Positions 6,654-15,257 of a stretch of DNA of 16,917 bases are shown here, in pieces. Position 1 is the stretch's first letter. Each line of letters starts with the position of its first letter. The DNA is from an uncultured Bacilli bacterium (GTDB taxonomy: Bacteria > Bacillota_I > Bacilli_A > RF39 > UBA660): positions 1 to 16,917 of the forward strand of contig CANQIM010000012.1 in assembly GCA_947624075.1 (NCBI GenBank), read 5' to 3'. The position numbers and the translations under genes were made by a program. The notes under the pieces are model-generated. The model worked only from the letters and a program-made list of their open reading frames with translations. It did not search any database and was not told the origin of the DNA.

Positions 6654-6811
6654 GTATTATACACTTTCTAATAGTTAACGCCTATTAACGTTTATACCTA
6701 CCTATCGATATAACTGTTCCAAAGCCATATTTTATGATTTAACTTTCCTCTTTTTCACCAACCAAGAGTTCTCTAAAAAAGTCCTCTAATCATAAAACTC
6801 TTTTTCCCAAC
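6588..6811 (-). promoter_or_regulatory. Methionine-specific T-box leader of metG
   Basis: A cis-acting RNA that senses uncharged tRNA-Met. On the minus strand the T-box sequence GGTGGTACCGCG is at 6623-6634. Its UGGU (6629-6632) would pair with the tRNA ACCA end, including the discriminator A expected of tRNA-Met. Stem I contains a perfect 10-bp helix (6788-6797 with 6730-6739), an AGAGA bulge, and a distal hairpin with the GNUG-type GGTG (6756-6759). Just below the 10-bp helix the 3' strand of the internal loop reads TATGG, giving specifier AUG at 6726-6728, which agrees with the downstream gene. The sequence ends in a long hairpin and T-run. This element fills most of the 265-base gap between metG and the spoVT-like gene. 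Confidence 0.92.
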
Positions 6812-6823
6812 ATTTATGGACAT

Positions 6824-6852
6824 AGTATAGCACAATAAAACTTAATCTTCAA
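6824..6852 (-). promoter_or_regulatory. Promoter of the metG T-box transcript
   Basis: An extended -10 TGCTATACT ends at 6824 (hexamer 6824-6829), and TTGAAG at 6847-6852 is the -35 with a 17-bp spacer. The -35 lies within the last codons of the spoVT-like gene. The inferred start near 6817 is just ahead of T-box stem I. Confidence 0.65.
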
Positions 6853-7372
6853 CAACTTTATTAAAAAAATTAACAATAAAATTTACAATTTTTTCATCTA
6901 ATTCATTAACCTTTTCTTTATCAGATAAAACACAAACTAATCCTATTACATCACTATTAACAAGTATAGGACACATTACAAAAGATACTTTTTCCACCAT
7001 TCCTTTAGCAATTTCTACATCTAAAAAATTACTTTCAATTACTCTTTTTCTCTCATTCATTATCTTTTCTACATAACTAGAAATAGCTTGTTTTAAATAA
7101 TCATTTTTATATTTTTTACTTGTCGCAATAATACTTTCTCTATCAGTAATTATTATATCTTTAGCAAAATTAGTTCCAATTATATCAACTAGTATATTTG
7201 CCATTTTAATAAGCTTCGTAAAATTAGAATATTTCTTTAATATAATATTTTCATCTTCAATAAAAATTTCTAATTGTTCAAAAGGCTTTATTCCTAAATT
7301 AGTTCTAATTTCTTTAGGAACAACAACCCTCCCTAATTCATCTATTCGTCTAATGACACCTGTTGCTTTCAT
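6842..7372 (-). CDS. spoVT: SpoVT-like AbrB/GAF transition-state regulator
   Basis: A 176-residue DNA-binding protein with an N-terminal AbrB swapped-hairpin domain (MKATGVIRRIDELGRVVVPK, residues 1-20, continuing to about 48) and a C-terminal GAF-like domain (about 53-176). Domain order and length match B. subtilis SpoVT (178 residues), which modulates late forespore genes; related proteins regulate other processes. The ATG at 7390 is rejected because the ribosome site AAGGAG lies between it and the ATG at 7372, which also matches the family start. It follows the mfd unit, as spoVT does in B. subtilis, but here it also lies immediately before metG, the place normally held by abrB. Whether the organism sporulates cannot be read from this window. 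Confidence 0.9.
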   Translation of the reverse strand: MKATGVIRRIDELGRVVVPKEIRTNLGIKPFEQLEIFIEDENIILKKYSNFTKLIKMANILVDIIGTNFAKDIIITDRESIIATSKKYKNDYLKQAISSYVEKIMNERKRVIESNFLDVEIAKGMVEKVSFVMCPILVNSDVIGLVCVLSDKEKVNELDEKIVNFIVNFFNKVVED

Positions 7373-7422
7373 AAAATTTCTCCTTCTCATATATAGTTTG
7401 AGAAAAGAAAAAAGATTTATAC

Positions 7423-8079
7423 TTATTTTTCTAAATCTTCTTTTAAAAGCCTTGAATTACTTAAAGTAAATAAATAATGATCAGCTTGTTCTTTAACTCC
7501 ATTAATTAAAGTAGTATCTTTAACGATTGTCTTAAATTCGATATTTTCAAGTAATTGTTTTTGATAACTACCTTTCAAATATTTACTAATTTCAAGTTTC
7601 ATCTTTTTCTTTAAATCTTCATCTGCTTCATCTAATATCAAGTCTATCTTCTTTAAAATTTCTGTATCAAGTGAAGATTTTATAGTTTCCTTTAATAAAT
7701 TTTTATTTTGTTTATTTATCTCTACAAAATCCTTTTTCGTAATTTTAAATATTTCTACTTCATTAGTATATTGAAAATCCTCTACTTTTTTTAACAATAC
7801 TTCTTCTCTAGTTTTTTTTATTTTGCTTAAACACACTATAATATCTTTTCTATATTGCTCCAAAATTTTATCTAAATTTTCGGTATTTAATACTTTTTTA
7901 TTTTTTTTCGCAACAGCTAAAAACTTACTTTTTATTAAATCCATCGTCTCCAAAGGTGGTTTTTTTAGTAAAGACATTATATCTTCGTCCACTAAAGTAC
8001 TAGTATTTTTCTTTATGTTTTCTTCTATTGCTCTTTTATAACTTTCAAAATGTTGCCTTTTAAAATTTTCTACTTCCAT
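7423..8079 (-). CDS. Unrecognised Lys/Glu-rich helical protein between mfd and spoVT
   Basis: A 218-residue protein of no family I recognise. It is very rich in Lys, Glu, Leu and Ile, contains no Cys after C83 and no Trp, and has no signal peptide or membrane segment. It looks almost entirely alpha-helical with possible coiled-coil stretches (about 60-100 and 140-175). It starts with ATG eight bases after TAGGAGTG. It lies 44 bp after mfd and 50 bp before the spoVT-like gene, an interval that is empty in B. subtilis. A candidate promoter overlaps the mfd stop, so it may be made with or without mfd. A cytoplasmic, possibly nucleic-acid- or protein-binding role is all that can be guessed from composition. 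Confidence 0.72.
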   Translation of the reverse strand: MEVENFKRQHFESYKRAIEENIKKNTSTLVDEDIMSLLKKPPLETMDLIKSKFLAVAKKNKKVLNTENLDKILEQYRKDIIVCLSKIKKTREEVLLKKVEDFQYTNEVEIFKITKKDFVEINKQNKNLLKETIKSSLDTEILKKIDLILDEADEDLKKKMKLEISKYLKGSYQKQLLENIEFKTIVKDTTLINGVKEQADHYLFTLSNSRLLKEDLEK

Positions 8080-8102
8080 TGACTTACACTCCTAGTATCT
8101 TA

Positions 8103-8131
8103 AATTTACTAATTAAAAATATATTAGTCAA
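8103..8131 (-). promoter_or_regulatory. Candidate promoter between mfd and the unrecognised gene
   Basis: On the minus strand TTGACT (8126-8131) overlaps the mfd stop region, and TAAATT (8103-8108) follows after 17 bp. The start would be near 8096, ahead of the ribosome site TAGGAGTG. A small hairpin ACTAAT/ATTAGT lies in the spacer. Confidence 0.35.
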
Positions 8132-11100
8132 GCTTATTTCCAAATTTTTGATAAATTTTATCTAAAAAAGATACTAAATAGAAAACTGGATGTTTTTCTA
8201 ATCTAATAATATCTAAAATTATAATTAAACTATCATTTCTACTTATAAATCTAAACATATTACTTACATAAAAGGCATCCATAAATACTTCTTCCATATC
8301 TAGTTTTTCAACTACTTCTGGAACAAATTGTAGTTCTATAGAATTTTTAGTTTGTCTAACTTGACTTATCTTTAATTTAGAAGCTAATTTTTCAAACCAT
8401 TCTTCATACATATAAATAATAATATCTTCATTGACTTTTCCAAAACGATCTTCTAATTCTTCTTTTACTTTATTAAATGATTCTTGATCTTCTATTTCAT
8501 TTATTTTTCTATGAATATCAATTTTCAATTCATCTTCTTTAACATAGCTATCTTCAATATGAGTAGCAACATTTAATAAAGGTTGTTTATCATCTTCGGT
8601 ATCTTCCAAATCACCTTCTGTTTGAGAATTTTGTTCTCTTTTTACTTCATCATTTAACATCTTAAGATATAAATCAATTCCAACAGAGTCAATAAAACCT
8701 GCTTGTTCACTACCTAATATATCTCCTGCTCCTCTAATTGATAAATCTCTTGTTGCTATCGAAAAGCCACTTCCTAATTCCGTAAACTCTTTAATTACAT
8801 TTAAACGTTTTATTGCTGTTTCTGTAAGCATTTTAAAAGGTTGATACATCAAGTACGCATAAGCAAATTTATCACTTCGACCAACACGCCCTCTTATTTG
8901 ATACAACTGACTTAAACCAAATCTATCAGCGTCCATGATTATTAAAGTGTTAACATTAGGAATATCAATTCCTGTTTCAATAATTGTAGTACAAAGCAAT
9001 ATATCATACTGATGATTTATAAAATCATATATTCTACTTTCCAAATCGATTTTTGTCATTTGCCCATGTACCACTGTAATTCTAGCTTCAGGAACTAAAT
9101 TTTTAACTTTAACTGCCTCTTCTTCTATTGACTGAACTCTGTTATATAAAACAAAGACTTGGCCATCTCTTGATAATTCCTTATAAATGGCATCTCTTAA
9201 TATTTGCTTATTTTCTTCAATAACATAAGTTTGAACTGGATATCTATTCATAGGAGGCGTTTCAATCAAAGAAAGACTTCTTATACCAACCAAAGACATC
9301 TGCAATGTACGAGGAATAGGTGTCGCAGTCAAAGTTAAAACGTCTACATTAGACTTATATTGTTTAATTTTTTCTTTATGCATTACCCCAAATCGTTGTT
9401 CTTCATCAATTACTAAAAGCCCCAAATCTTTGACTTTTACATCGTCACTTAAAAGTCTATGCGTTCCAAATACTAAATCAATAGTTCCATCCTTTAAACC
9501 TTCTAACACCCTTGTTTTTTCTTTTGGCGTAGTAAAACGATTTAAAATTCCTATAGAAACTGGAAAATTTTTAAATCTCTCCTTAGCATTCTCATAATGT
9601 TGATTTGAAAGAATTGTTGTAGGACATAAAAACAAAACTTGTTTAGAATCCATTATTGCCTTAAAAGCAGCTACAAAAGCTACTTCCGTTTTACCAAAAC
9701 CAACATCACCACATAGCAATCTATCCATTGGAACAGCTTTTTCCATATCTTCCTTGATTACTTTAATAGCTTTCTTTTGATCAACAGTTAATTCATAAGG
9801 AAAATCCTTTTCAAATTCCAAAGAAAGCTCCGAATCTTTAGAAAAAGCAAAACCAACTCTTTTTTCTCTTTCGGCATAAAGCTTAAGTAAATCATTCGCA
9901 ATATCTTTAACTTTGCTCTTAACTCTAGCCTTAGTCTTCTTCCATTCCATGCCACCCAATTTATTTATTTTTGGCATTACTCCGTCTTTTCCTGAATACT
10001 TTGTCAATAAATCTATCTTCTCAACAGGAATATAAATCTTATCAGTACCTTGATATAAAACTTCTAAATAATCCTTACTAATTCCATTTAAGGTAAGTGT
10101 CTTAATACCATTATAAACACCTATACCATGAACATTATGAACCACATAATCTCCTACTTCTAATTTAGAAATATCTTTTATAGTAGAAGAATATTTATAC
10201 CTTGTCGTGTACTTTTTCTTTTTTTCTTGAACATTAAACAATTCATTAGCTGTTAATAGAACTAAATCATTATAAATAAAACCTTGATTAAATTCTTTTT
10301 CTATTAAGTTAACTTTATTATGATAAATACTATTAATATCAGCTTCAACTACAGACATATTTAATTTTTTCAAAATACTCTTCAACTGATATTTCTTCAA
10401 ACAAATTAAAACTGTTTTTCCGTCATCTATACTTTTGCGTATAAATTTATTTATATTTTCAACATTTTCTGCAAAATTATTAATCGTTTTAACACCAAAA
10501 TCAATAAGATTAGTTGATTTCTTACTAGCCAAATTATTTATACCCATATAGTAAACAGGAAATTTAACATCGATGTTCTTCAAATCAAACATGTAATCTA
10601 ATTTAAAATTTACATCTTTTTCCATTTTATAGGTACTAACTTCTTCCATTATATTAAGATAACTACTCTCTAATTGTTCATAATCTTTAAAAAAAGTAAT
10701 TGCCTCATCTAAATACCCTAAAATATTTGTAACCTTTTCGTACTTTTGCAAAAATTTCTGTTTACCAAATTCTTCTTCACCCACATCTTCAATAGTCAAA
10801 AATTCAAAATAAGGCTTTATTTGTATTGAATTAATATTTTTTAAGGACTTCTGACTATCAGGATCAAAATATCTAATAGATTCAACTTCATCATCAAAAA
10901 ATTCAATTCGAACAGGATTATCTTCATCTACTGGAAATAAATCAATAATAAATCCTCTAACTCCAATTTCACCTGTTTTATTAACTATTGTATCTCTTGT
11001 ATAACCAGAAGCTAGAAGTTTTTTCACTAACTTTTCTGGAGCATAAGTATCCCCTACTTTTATATCTAAAATAAAATTTCTATAGGTTTCTTTTGCTGGT

Positions 11101-11444
11101 AAAAATCTTAAATATCCCATTAAATTAGTAATAACTATAACTTTTTTTCTCCTAATAATTTTATTAATAGTTTCTAACCTACTGACACACAAGTCTGGTG
11201 ATATAGCTAAAGCTTCACTTGTTAAAAAATCATCCATAGGAAATAAACAAGCATTTTCATTATAAATAGATAATGAAGAATAAAGTTTATTGGCTTCAAA
11301 CAAGCTATTTACAACTATTAAAATACTTTTGTCTTGTTCCAAAAATAATTTATTAACATAAACACAAAAAAACTCATCGGTAAGACCAACCATACCCATG
11401 TTCTTTTCTACCTTAACATTGATAAATTCATCAAGAAAACTCAT
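8124..11444 (-). CDS. mfd: Transcription-repair coupling factor Mfd
   Basis: It removes RNA polymerase stalled at DNA lesions and recruits UvrA. At 1106 residues it is slightly shorter than B. subtilis Mfd (1177) but complete. A degenerate UvrB-like module fills the N-terminal part (to about 290). The polymerase-interaction domain is at about 428-485 (EVGDYVVHNVHGIGVY). The translocase has Walker A GDVGFGKT (579-586), DEEQRFG (680-686), TATPIPRT (706-713) and QIRGRVGR (849-856). The translocation motif follows at about 899-920, and the C-terminal regulatory domain ends the protein. The start follows AGGTGAT, five bases after the pth stop. The pth-mfd-spoVT order is as in B. subtilis, but the small gene (yabK/fin) between pth and mfd is missing. 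Confidence 0.97.
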   Translation of the reverse strand: MSFLDEFINVKVEKNMGMVGLTDEFFCVYVNKLFLEQDKSILIVVNSLFEANKLYSSLSIYNENACLFPMDDFLTSEALAISPDLCVSRLETINKIIRRKKVIVITNLMGYLRFLPAKETYRNFILDIKVGDTYAPEKLVKKLLASGYTRDTIVNKTGEIGVRGFIIDLFPVDEDNPVRIEFFDDEVESIRYFDPDSQKSLKNINSIQIKPYFEFLTIEDVGEEEFGKQKFLQKYEKVTNILGYLDEAITFFKDYEQLESSYLNIMEEVSTYKMEKDVNFKLDYMFDLKNIDVKFPVYYMGINNLASKKSTNLIDFGVKTINNFAENVENINKFIRKSIDDGKTVLICLKKYQLKSILKKLNMSVVEADINSIYHNKVNLIEKEFNQGFIYNDLVLLTANELFNVQEKKKKYTTRYKYSSTIKDISKLEVGDYVVHNVHGIGVYNGIKTLTLNGISKDYLEVLYQGTDKIYIPVEKIDLLTKYSGKDGVMPKINKLGGMEWKKTKARVKSKVKDIANDLLKLYAEREKRVGFAFSKDSELSLEFEKDFPYELTVDQKKAIKVIKEDMEKAVPMDRLLCGDVGFGKTEVAFVAAFKAIMDSKQVLFLCPTTILSNQHYENAKERFKNFPVSIGILNRFTTPKEKTRVLEGLKDGTIDLVFGTHRLLSDDVKVKDLGLLVIDEEQRFGVMHKEKIKQYKSNVDVLTLTATPIPRTLQMSLVGIRSLSLIETPPMNRYPVQTYVIEENKQILRDAIYKELSRDGQVFVLYNRVQSIEEEAVKVKNLVPEARITVVHGQMTKIDLESRIYDFINHQYDILLCTTIIETGIDIPNVNTLIIMDADRFGLSQLYQIRGRVGRSDKFAYAYLMYQPFKMLTETAIKRLNVIKEFTELGSGFSIATRDLSIRGAGDILGSEQAGFIDSVGIDLYLKMLNDEVKREQNSQTEGDLEDTEDDKQPLLNVATHIEDSYVKEDELKIDIHRKINEIEDQESFNKVKEELEDRFGKVNEDIIIYMYEEWFEKLASKLKISQVRQTKNSIELQFVPEVVEKLDMEEVFMDAFYVSNMFRFISRNDSLIIILDIIRLEKHPVFYLVSFLDKIYQKFGNKLD

Positions 11445-11449
11445 TTATA

Positions 11450-12019
11450 TCACCTATTTTTCCGATTATACTTATTCATTAAATCAACAAAAGACATTGT
11501 TAAGTAATCATCCAAGACTTCACAAAGAAAAGTAAACAATTCATCGTACCTTTGCAATGCCTCTTTATTTATTTTACCAAGTACATAATCTTTAGTATCA
11601 ACATTTTTATCATTATTAATACCAATTTTTAATCTTTTATACTCATTCGTTCCTAAAAATTCCTCTATATTTTTTAAACCATTATGACCTCCACTTGAGC
11701 CTTTATCTTTTAACTTAAAATTTCCAATATTTAAATCCAAATCATCAGATATAACTAAAATATCATCTATAGAAATTTTATAATAATCTACAAACTTACT
11801 TACAACACTACCAGATAAATTCATATAAGACTGTGGTTTTAAAAAAATAATTTTTTCTCCGTCTAAACTTTCATCAATATACAACCCATTAAATTTAGAA
11901 CTCCATTTATTTGAAATATTTTTACTAGAAAGATATTTGTCCAACATCATAAAACCGATATTATGTCTAGTATTTTCATATTCTTCTCCTGGATTTCCTA
12001 AACCAACTATTAATTTCAT
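11450..12019 (-). CDS. pth: Peptidyl-tRNA hydrolase
   Basis: It releases tRNA from peptidyl-tRNA that drops off ribosomes. The 189-residue protein has the standard family motifs: VGLGNPGEEY (5-14), the catalytic histidine in TRHNIGF (H19), KPQSYMNLSG (61-70), SDDLDL (91-96) with the catalytic-site Asp, and GSSGGHNGLK (107-116). Length is typical. It sits 15 bp after rsmI and 5 bp before mfd, so it is probably part of the long upstream operon. Confidence 0.97.
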   Translation of the reverse strand: MKLIVGLGNPGEEYENTRHNIGFMMLDKYLSSKNISNKWSSKFNGLYIDESLDGEKIIFLKPQSYMNLSGSVVSKFVDYYKISIDDILVISDDLDLNIGNFKLKDKGSSGGHNGLKNIEEFLGTNEYKRLKIGINNDKNVDTKDYVLGKINKEALQRYDELFTFLCEVLDDYLTMSFVDLMNKYNRKNR

Positions 12020-12034
12020 AAAATCACATCCACT

Positions 12035-12874
12035 CTATTTATTATTATGATATTCCATATAAACTTCAGATTTAGCTATATTTCTTTCCTTAGCCACTAA
12101 CTTGATAGCTTCTTTTTCATCCATACCATCATTTACGTATAATTTAACATGCTCAAAAATATTAAGACCATCATAGTTAATTGTTTCCTTATTGCCTTCA
12201 ACTATCAAAACAAATTCTCCTTTTAATTGCGAAACTTGCTCCAACAAATCACTAATTTTACCTCTAATAAATTCTTCATGAATTTTTGATATTTCACGAC
12301 AAATACAAATATTTCTATTACCAAAAACAGCTAACATATTTTGTAAAGTACTTTCTAAACGATGAACACTCTCATAAAAAATCAAAGTATACTGAATACT
12401 CTTTAAACTTTCTAATTCTTTCTTTTGTTTAGAATCTTTAGCATTTAAAAAGCCATAAAATAAAAATTTAGAAGGTTCAATACCAGAAGCTGTAATTGCT
12501 GGAACAAAAGCCGTAGTTCCTGGTAAACTAATTACATTAAAATTATTTTTTATAACTTCTCTTACAACAATATAACCAGGATCACTAATTATCGGTGTAC
12601 CTTGATCTGTAACTAACCCAATATTCTTACCATTTGCTAATTCATTAATAACATAATTTTTAATTTTTTCCTCATTATATTCATGGCAACTAACTAATTT
12701 CTTTTTAATATTATACCTATTTAACAATTTAGAAGTTTCCCTAGTATCTTCAGACAAAACAAAATCAACCATTTCCATCGTCTTTAATGATCTTATCGTC
12801 ATATCATCTAAATTTCCAATAGGAGTTGGTATCAAATATAAACTTGCTTTGCCATCATAACTCTTTTGTATCAT
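12035..12874 (-). CDS. rsmI: 16S rRNA 2'-O-ribose methyltransferase RsmI
   Basis: It methylates the ribose of a conserved cytidine (C1402, E. coli numbering) in 16S rRNA with S-adenosylmethionine; the fold is the tetrapyrrole-methylase type. The motifs PTPIGNLDD (16-24), SEDTRETSKLL (41-51) and VTDQGTPIISDPG (88-100) are clear. Gln replaces the usual Ala in the (S/T)DAGTP motif, an unusual but conservative-looking site change. Length 279 is normal. The start overlaps the trmN6 stop by four bases (ATGA), so the two are translationally coupled. In B. subtilis yazA lies between these two genes; it is absent here. Confidence 0.95.
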   Translation of the reverse strand: MIQKSYDGKASLYLIPTPIGNLDDMTIRSLKTMEMVDFVLSEDTRETSKLLNRYNIKKKLVSCHEYNEEKIKNYVINELANGKNIGLVTDQGTPIISDPGYIVVREVIKNNFNVISLPGTTAFVPAITASGIEPSKFLFYGFLNAKDSKQKKELESLKSIQYTLIFYESVHRLESTLQNMLAVFGNRNICICREISKIHEEFIRGKISDLLEQVSQLKGEFVLIVEGNKETINYDGLNIFEHVKLYVNDGMDEKEAIKLVAKERNIAKSEVYMEYHNNK

Positions 12875-13608
12875 TTAGCCACCTCTACTAATAAACTACC
12901 ATATTCATCACTATAACTATCATCATCTTTATATAAAAGTAACGGTTTTTCTATCTTCAAACCAACTTTACCATTCTTTTGTCCTTCAATCAAAATTAAA
13001 TTACAATCTTTATTAATTTTTTCATAGACAAATCTTATCCTTTTGGGTTCAATACCATTTTTTCTATATAGCTCCAATATTTCTAACATTCGCTCTGGCC
13101 TATGTACCATAGCAAAATTTCCATCATTTGCCAAAATTTTTTTTGCACAAGTAAATAATTCTTCTAAATTAATTTCCACTTCATGTCGAGCAATCAATTT
13201 TTCCCTAGATTCATTAAAAAAATTCTTTTTATCATTTACCTTAAAATATGGTGGATTACAAACTACCAAATCAAATTGATTAATGTTTTCTATGTTATTT
13301 GCAAAATCCTTCATATTTTGATTAATTAATTGAATTCTATCATCTAAATTATTAAAAAAAACAGACTTTTGAGCAAGATCAAAAAGTTTTTCTTGTAATT
13401 CAACTCCAAGAATTTTTTTATCTGTTCTTAAAGACATTATCAAAGGAATAACACCATTTCCACAGCCTAAATCAACTATTTTTTTATCTCTTATTCGAAT
13501 AGTTGCAAAGTTTGCTAATAAAACACTATCTAAGGAGAAAGAAAAATAATCTGTATTTTGAAAAATCTTCCTATTTTTATAACCTAAAATATCATTAACA
13601 ACTTCCAT
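12871..13608 (-). CDS. trmN6: tRNA adenine-N6 methyltransferase, TrmN6/YabB family
   Basis: A 245-residue class I SAM-dependent methyltransferase. The SAM motif VDLGCGNG (45-52) and the catalytic NPPY (118-121) of N6-adenine methylases are both present. The upstream FQNTDYFSFSLDSVLLANF is typical of the YabB/TrmN6 group, whose E. coli member modifies A37 of tRNA-Val. The substrate here is inferred only from family. The ATG overlaps the ricT stop by one base, and the TGA stop overlaps the start of rsmI. The yabA gene that separates ricT and yabB in B. subtilis is absent. Confidence 0.92.
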   Translation of the reverse strand: MEVVNDILGYKNRKIFQNTDYFSFSLDSVLLANFATIRIRDKKIVDLGCGNGVIPLIMSLRTDKKILGVELQEKLFDLAQKSVFFNNLDDRIQLINQNMKDFANNIENINQFDLVVCNPPYFKVNDKKNFFNESREKLIARHEVEINLEELFTCAKKILANDGNFAMVHRPERMLEILELYRKNGIEPKRIRFVYEKINKDCNLILIEGQKNGKVGLKIEKPLLLYKDDDSYSDEYGSLLVEVAK

Positions 13609-14396
13609 TATTTTTTATCCTTAACAAATTCAATTATTCCCTTTTCCCCTAAATCTACTTTATAAGTATTTTTAAAAATATCTACATCGACTACTTTTCC
13701 CATACCCAATTCCGTATCTGCAACCATACCAATTTTAGGTAAATCTTTTCTTAAATCAGTATATAAATCATTTTCATAACCCAAACAACAAAGTAATCTT
13801 CCACATACACCATTAATTTTAGAAGGATTAAGAGCTAACAATTGATTTTTAGCCATATTTATTGAAACACTATTAAAATCAGTCAAAAAGGTATTACAAC
13901 ATAAAAATAATCCACAAGGCCCAAGACCACCTACTCTTTTAGCTTTATCACGAACGCCAATCTGCCTTAATTCAATTCTTGTTTTATATTTTTGAGCTAA
14001 TTTTTTAGCTAAATCACGAAAATCCACTCTATTATCTGAAACAAAAGAAAATACCAATTGAGACTTATCTAGATTATAATAAGCATCAACAAAATTCATA
14101 TCTAATTCCAACTCACTACTACATTTCTTGGCATAAACTAACGCTTTCTGAGCTTGTTCAGCATTCTCATTAGAATTATTTAAATCAGCTTCAGTGGCAA
14201 TTCTTACAATTTTATTAAGTGGTAAAACAAGATTTTCCGATTTTTCTTTATATTTTTCCTTAACAACATTACCAATTTGTAAACCATTTTCTGTTTCAAT
14301 TACAACAAAATCACCCTTTTTTAAATTCCAATCCCCAGGTGCTAAATAATAAGTATTTCCAGTATGTTTAATACTAACAACTACTACATCAATCAT
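13608..14396 (-). CDS. ricT: RicT (YaaT), PSP1-domain RNA-maturation factor
   Basis: A 262-residue cytoplasmic protein of the PSP1 family. In B. subtilis RicT joins RicA and RicF in an Fe-S-containing complex that aids RNase Y in mRNA processing and influences sporulation, competence and biofilm formation. The hallmark cysteine clusters are CGLFLCC (161-167) and CGRLLCC (198-204), which supply cluster ligands. The sequence RIELRQIGVRDKAKRVGGLG before them is highly conserved. The start lies one base after the holB stop, with its AGGAGG inside the end of holB, so translation is coupled. The partner genes ricA and ricF are not in this window. Confidence 0.95.
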   Translation of the reverse strand: MIDVVVVSIKHTGNTYYLAPGDWNLKKGDFVVIETENGLQIGNVVKEKYKEKSENLVLPLNKIVRIATEADLNNSNENAEQAQKALVYAKKCSSELELDMNFVDAYYNLDKSQLVFSFVSDNRVDFRDLAKKLAQKYKTRIELRQIGVRDKAKRVGGLGPCGLFLCCNTFLTDFNSVSINMAKNQLLALNPSKINGVCGRLLCCLGYENDLYTDLRKDLPKIGMVADTELGMGKVVDVDIFKNTYKVDLGEKGIIEFVKDKK

Positions 14397-14397
14397 A

Positions 14398-15246
14398 CTA
14401 ACCTCCTAAAATTATTCGAGCAAATAATGCATCAATCCAAAGTTTATAATTAATATTATACTCCAATTTTGCCTGTTCTTCTTCTATTATTGAAAGAATA
14501 TTAACTATTTTGTCCATATCTTTTCCATTTAACAAATTCAATATTTCTGAATCTATTTCTTGGTTATTATCAGCAAGATAATTCAAATAAATTATTAAAA
14601 CTTGACTAATTTCATTTAAAATCCTTTTAGCATCATTTTTATCTTTCATAATATTCAAAACTATATTCTGATAATTTGTAAATAAATTTTCCTCAGCAAA
14701 AATTGCTTTTAATAATTCTTTACACTCAAAAGAAATTTCTAAATTTTCACAATTACTCAAAGTCATTATTTGACACCTAGACAAAATAGTTTCAATCACT
14801 TGAAACCTATTTTTAGTAAGCAATATAGCCATAATTTCATCTTGGGGTTCTTCTAAAAATTTTAAAATAGTATTAGCTGATGAACTATTTAACTTTTCTG
14901 CTTCTTTTATAATATAAATACATCTATTGTTAAAAAATGATTTATTTTGAAATTCATCCATAACCTCTACAAGTTGATTTTTTTTAATCCATTGCCCATC
15001 TGGTTCAACAATTTTTAAATCAGGATAATTTCCTGTATCTACTAAATTGCAAATATTACTATTATCTTTTTGTAAATCTTCATGAGAACAATTACAAAGT
15101 ATCATTTTCACAAAATCTAAAATATCACTAAAATCTTTTTCATAATCATTTAATTCAATCAAATAAGCATGTGATATCTTATTATTTTCTATATACCTAT
15201 TCGCAACTTCAAAAAATTTCTTTTTAACAACAGATTCATCTACCAC
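14398..15246 (-). CDS. holB: DNA polymerase III delta' subunit
   Basis: A clamp-loader subunit that works with DnaX and delta to load the sliding clamp. At 282 residues it is shorter than B. subtilis HolB. The N-terminal KISHAYLI (23-30) occupies the usual place, but the Walker A sequence that normally follows is absent, as in ATP-inactive delta' subunits. The NSSSANTILKFLEEP block and the ETILSRCQ 'SRC' motif are conserved, and the C-terminal domain is divergent. The zinc-module cysteines are only partly retained (CNC...C). The start is GTG, chosen because TGAGGT lies eight bases upstream and the family begins near here. It follows bofA by 11 bp; tmk and yaaQ/yaaR of B. subtilis are missing. 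Confidence 0.9.
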   Translation of the reverse strand: MVDESVVKKKFFEVANRYIENNKISHAYLIELNDYEKDFSDILDFVKMILCNCSHEDLQKDNSNICNLVDTGNYPDLKIVEPDGQWIKKNQLVEVMDEFQNKSFFNNRCIYIIKEAEKLNSSSANTILKFLEEPQDEIMAILLTKNRFQVIETILSRCQIMTLSNCENLEISFECKELLKAIFAEENLFTNYQNIVLNIMKDKNDAKRILNEISQVLIIYLNYLADNNQEIDSEILNLLNGKDMDKIVNILSIIEEEQAKLEYNINYKLWIDALFARIILGG

Positions 15247-15257
15247 AAATATCTACC

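Noticed and set aside
7373..7390. Longer start (ATG 7390) for the SpoVT-like gene
   Set aside because: The ribosome site AAGGAG lies downstream of it and the family N-terminus begins at the ATG at 7372.
7823..8041. Plus-strand ORF of 72 codons opposite the unrecognised protein gene
   Set aside because: Phe/Ser-rich complement of a Lys/Glu-rich frame; no ribosome site or family match.
13043..13279. Plus-strand ORF inside trmN6
   Set aside because: Antisense shadow of a conserved methyltransferase containing its NPPY motif on the other strand.
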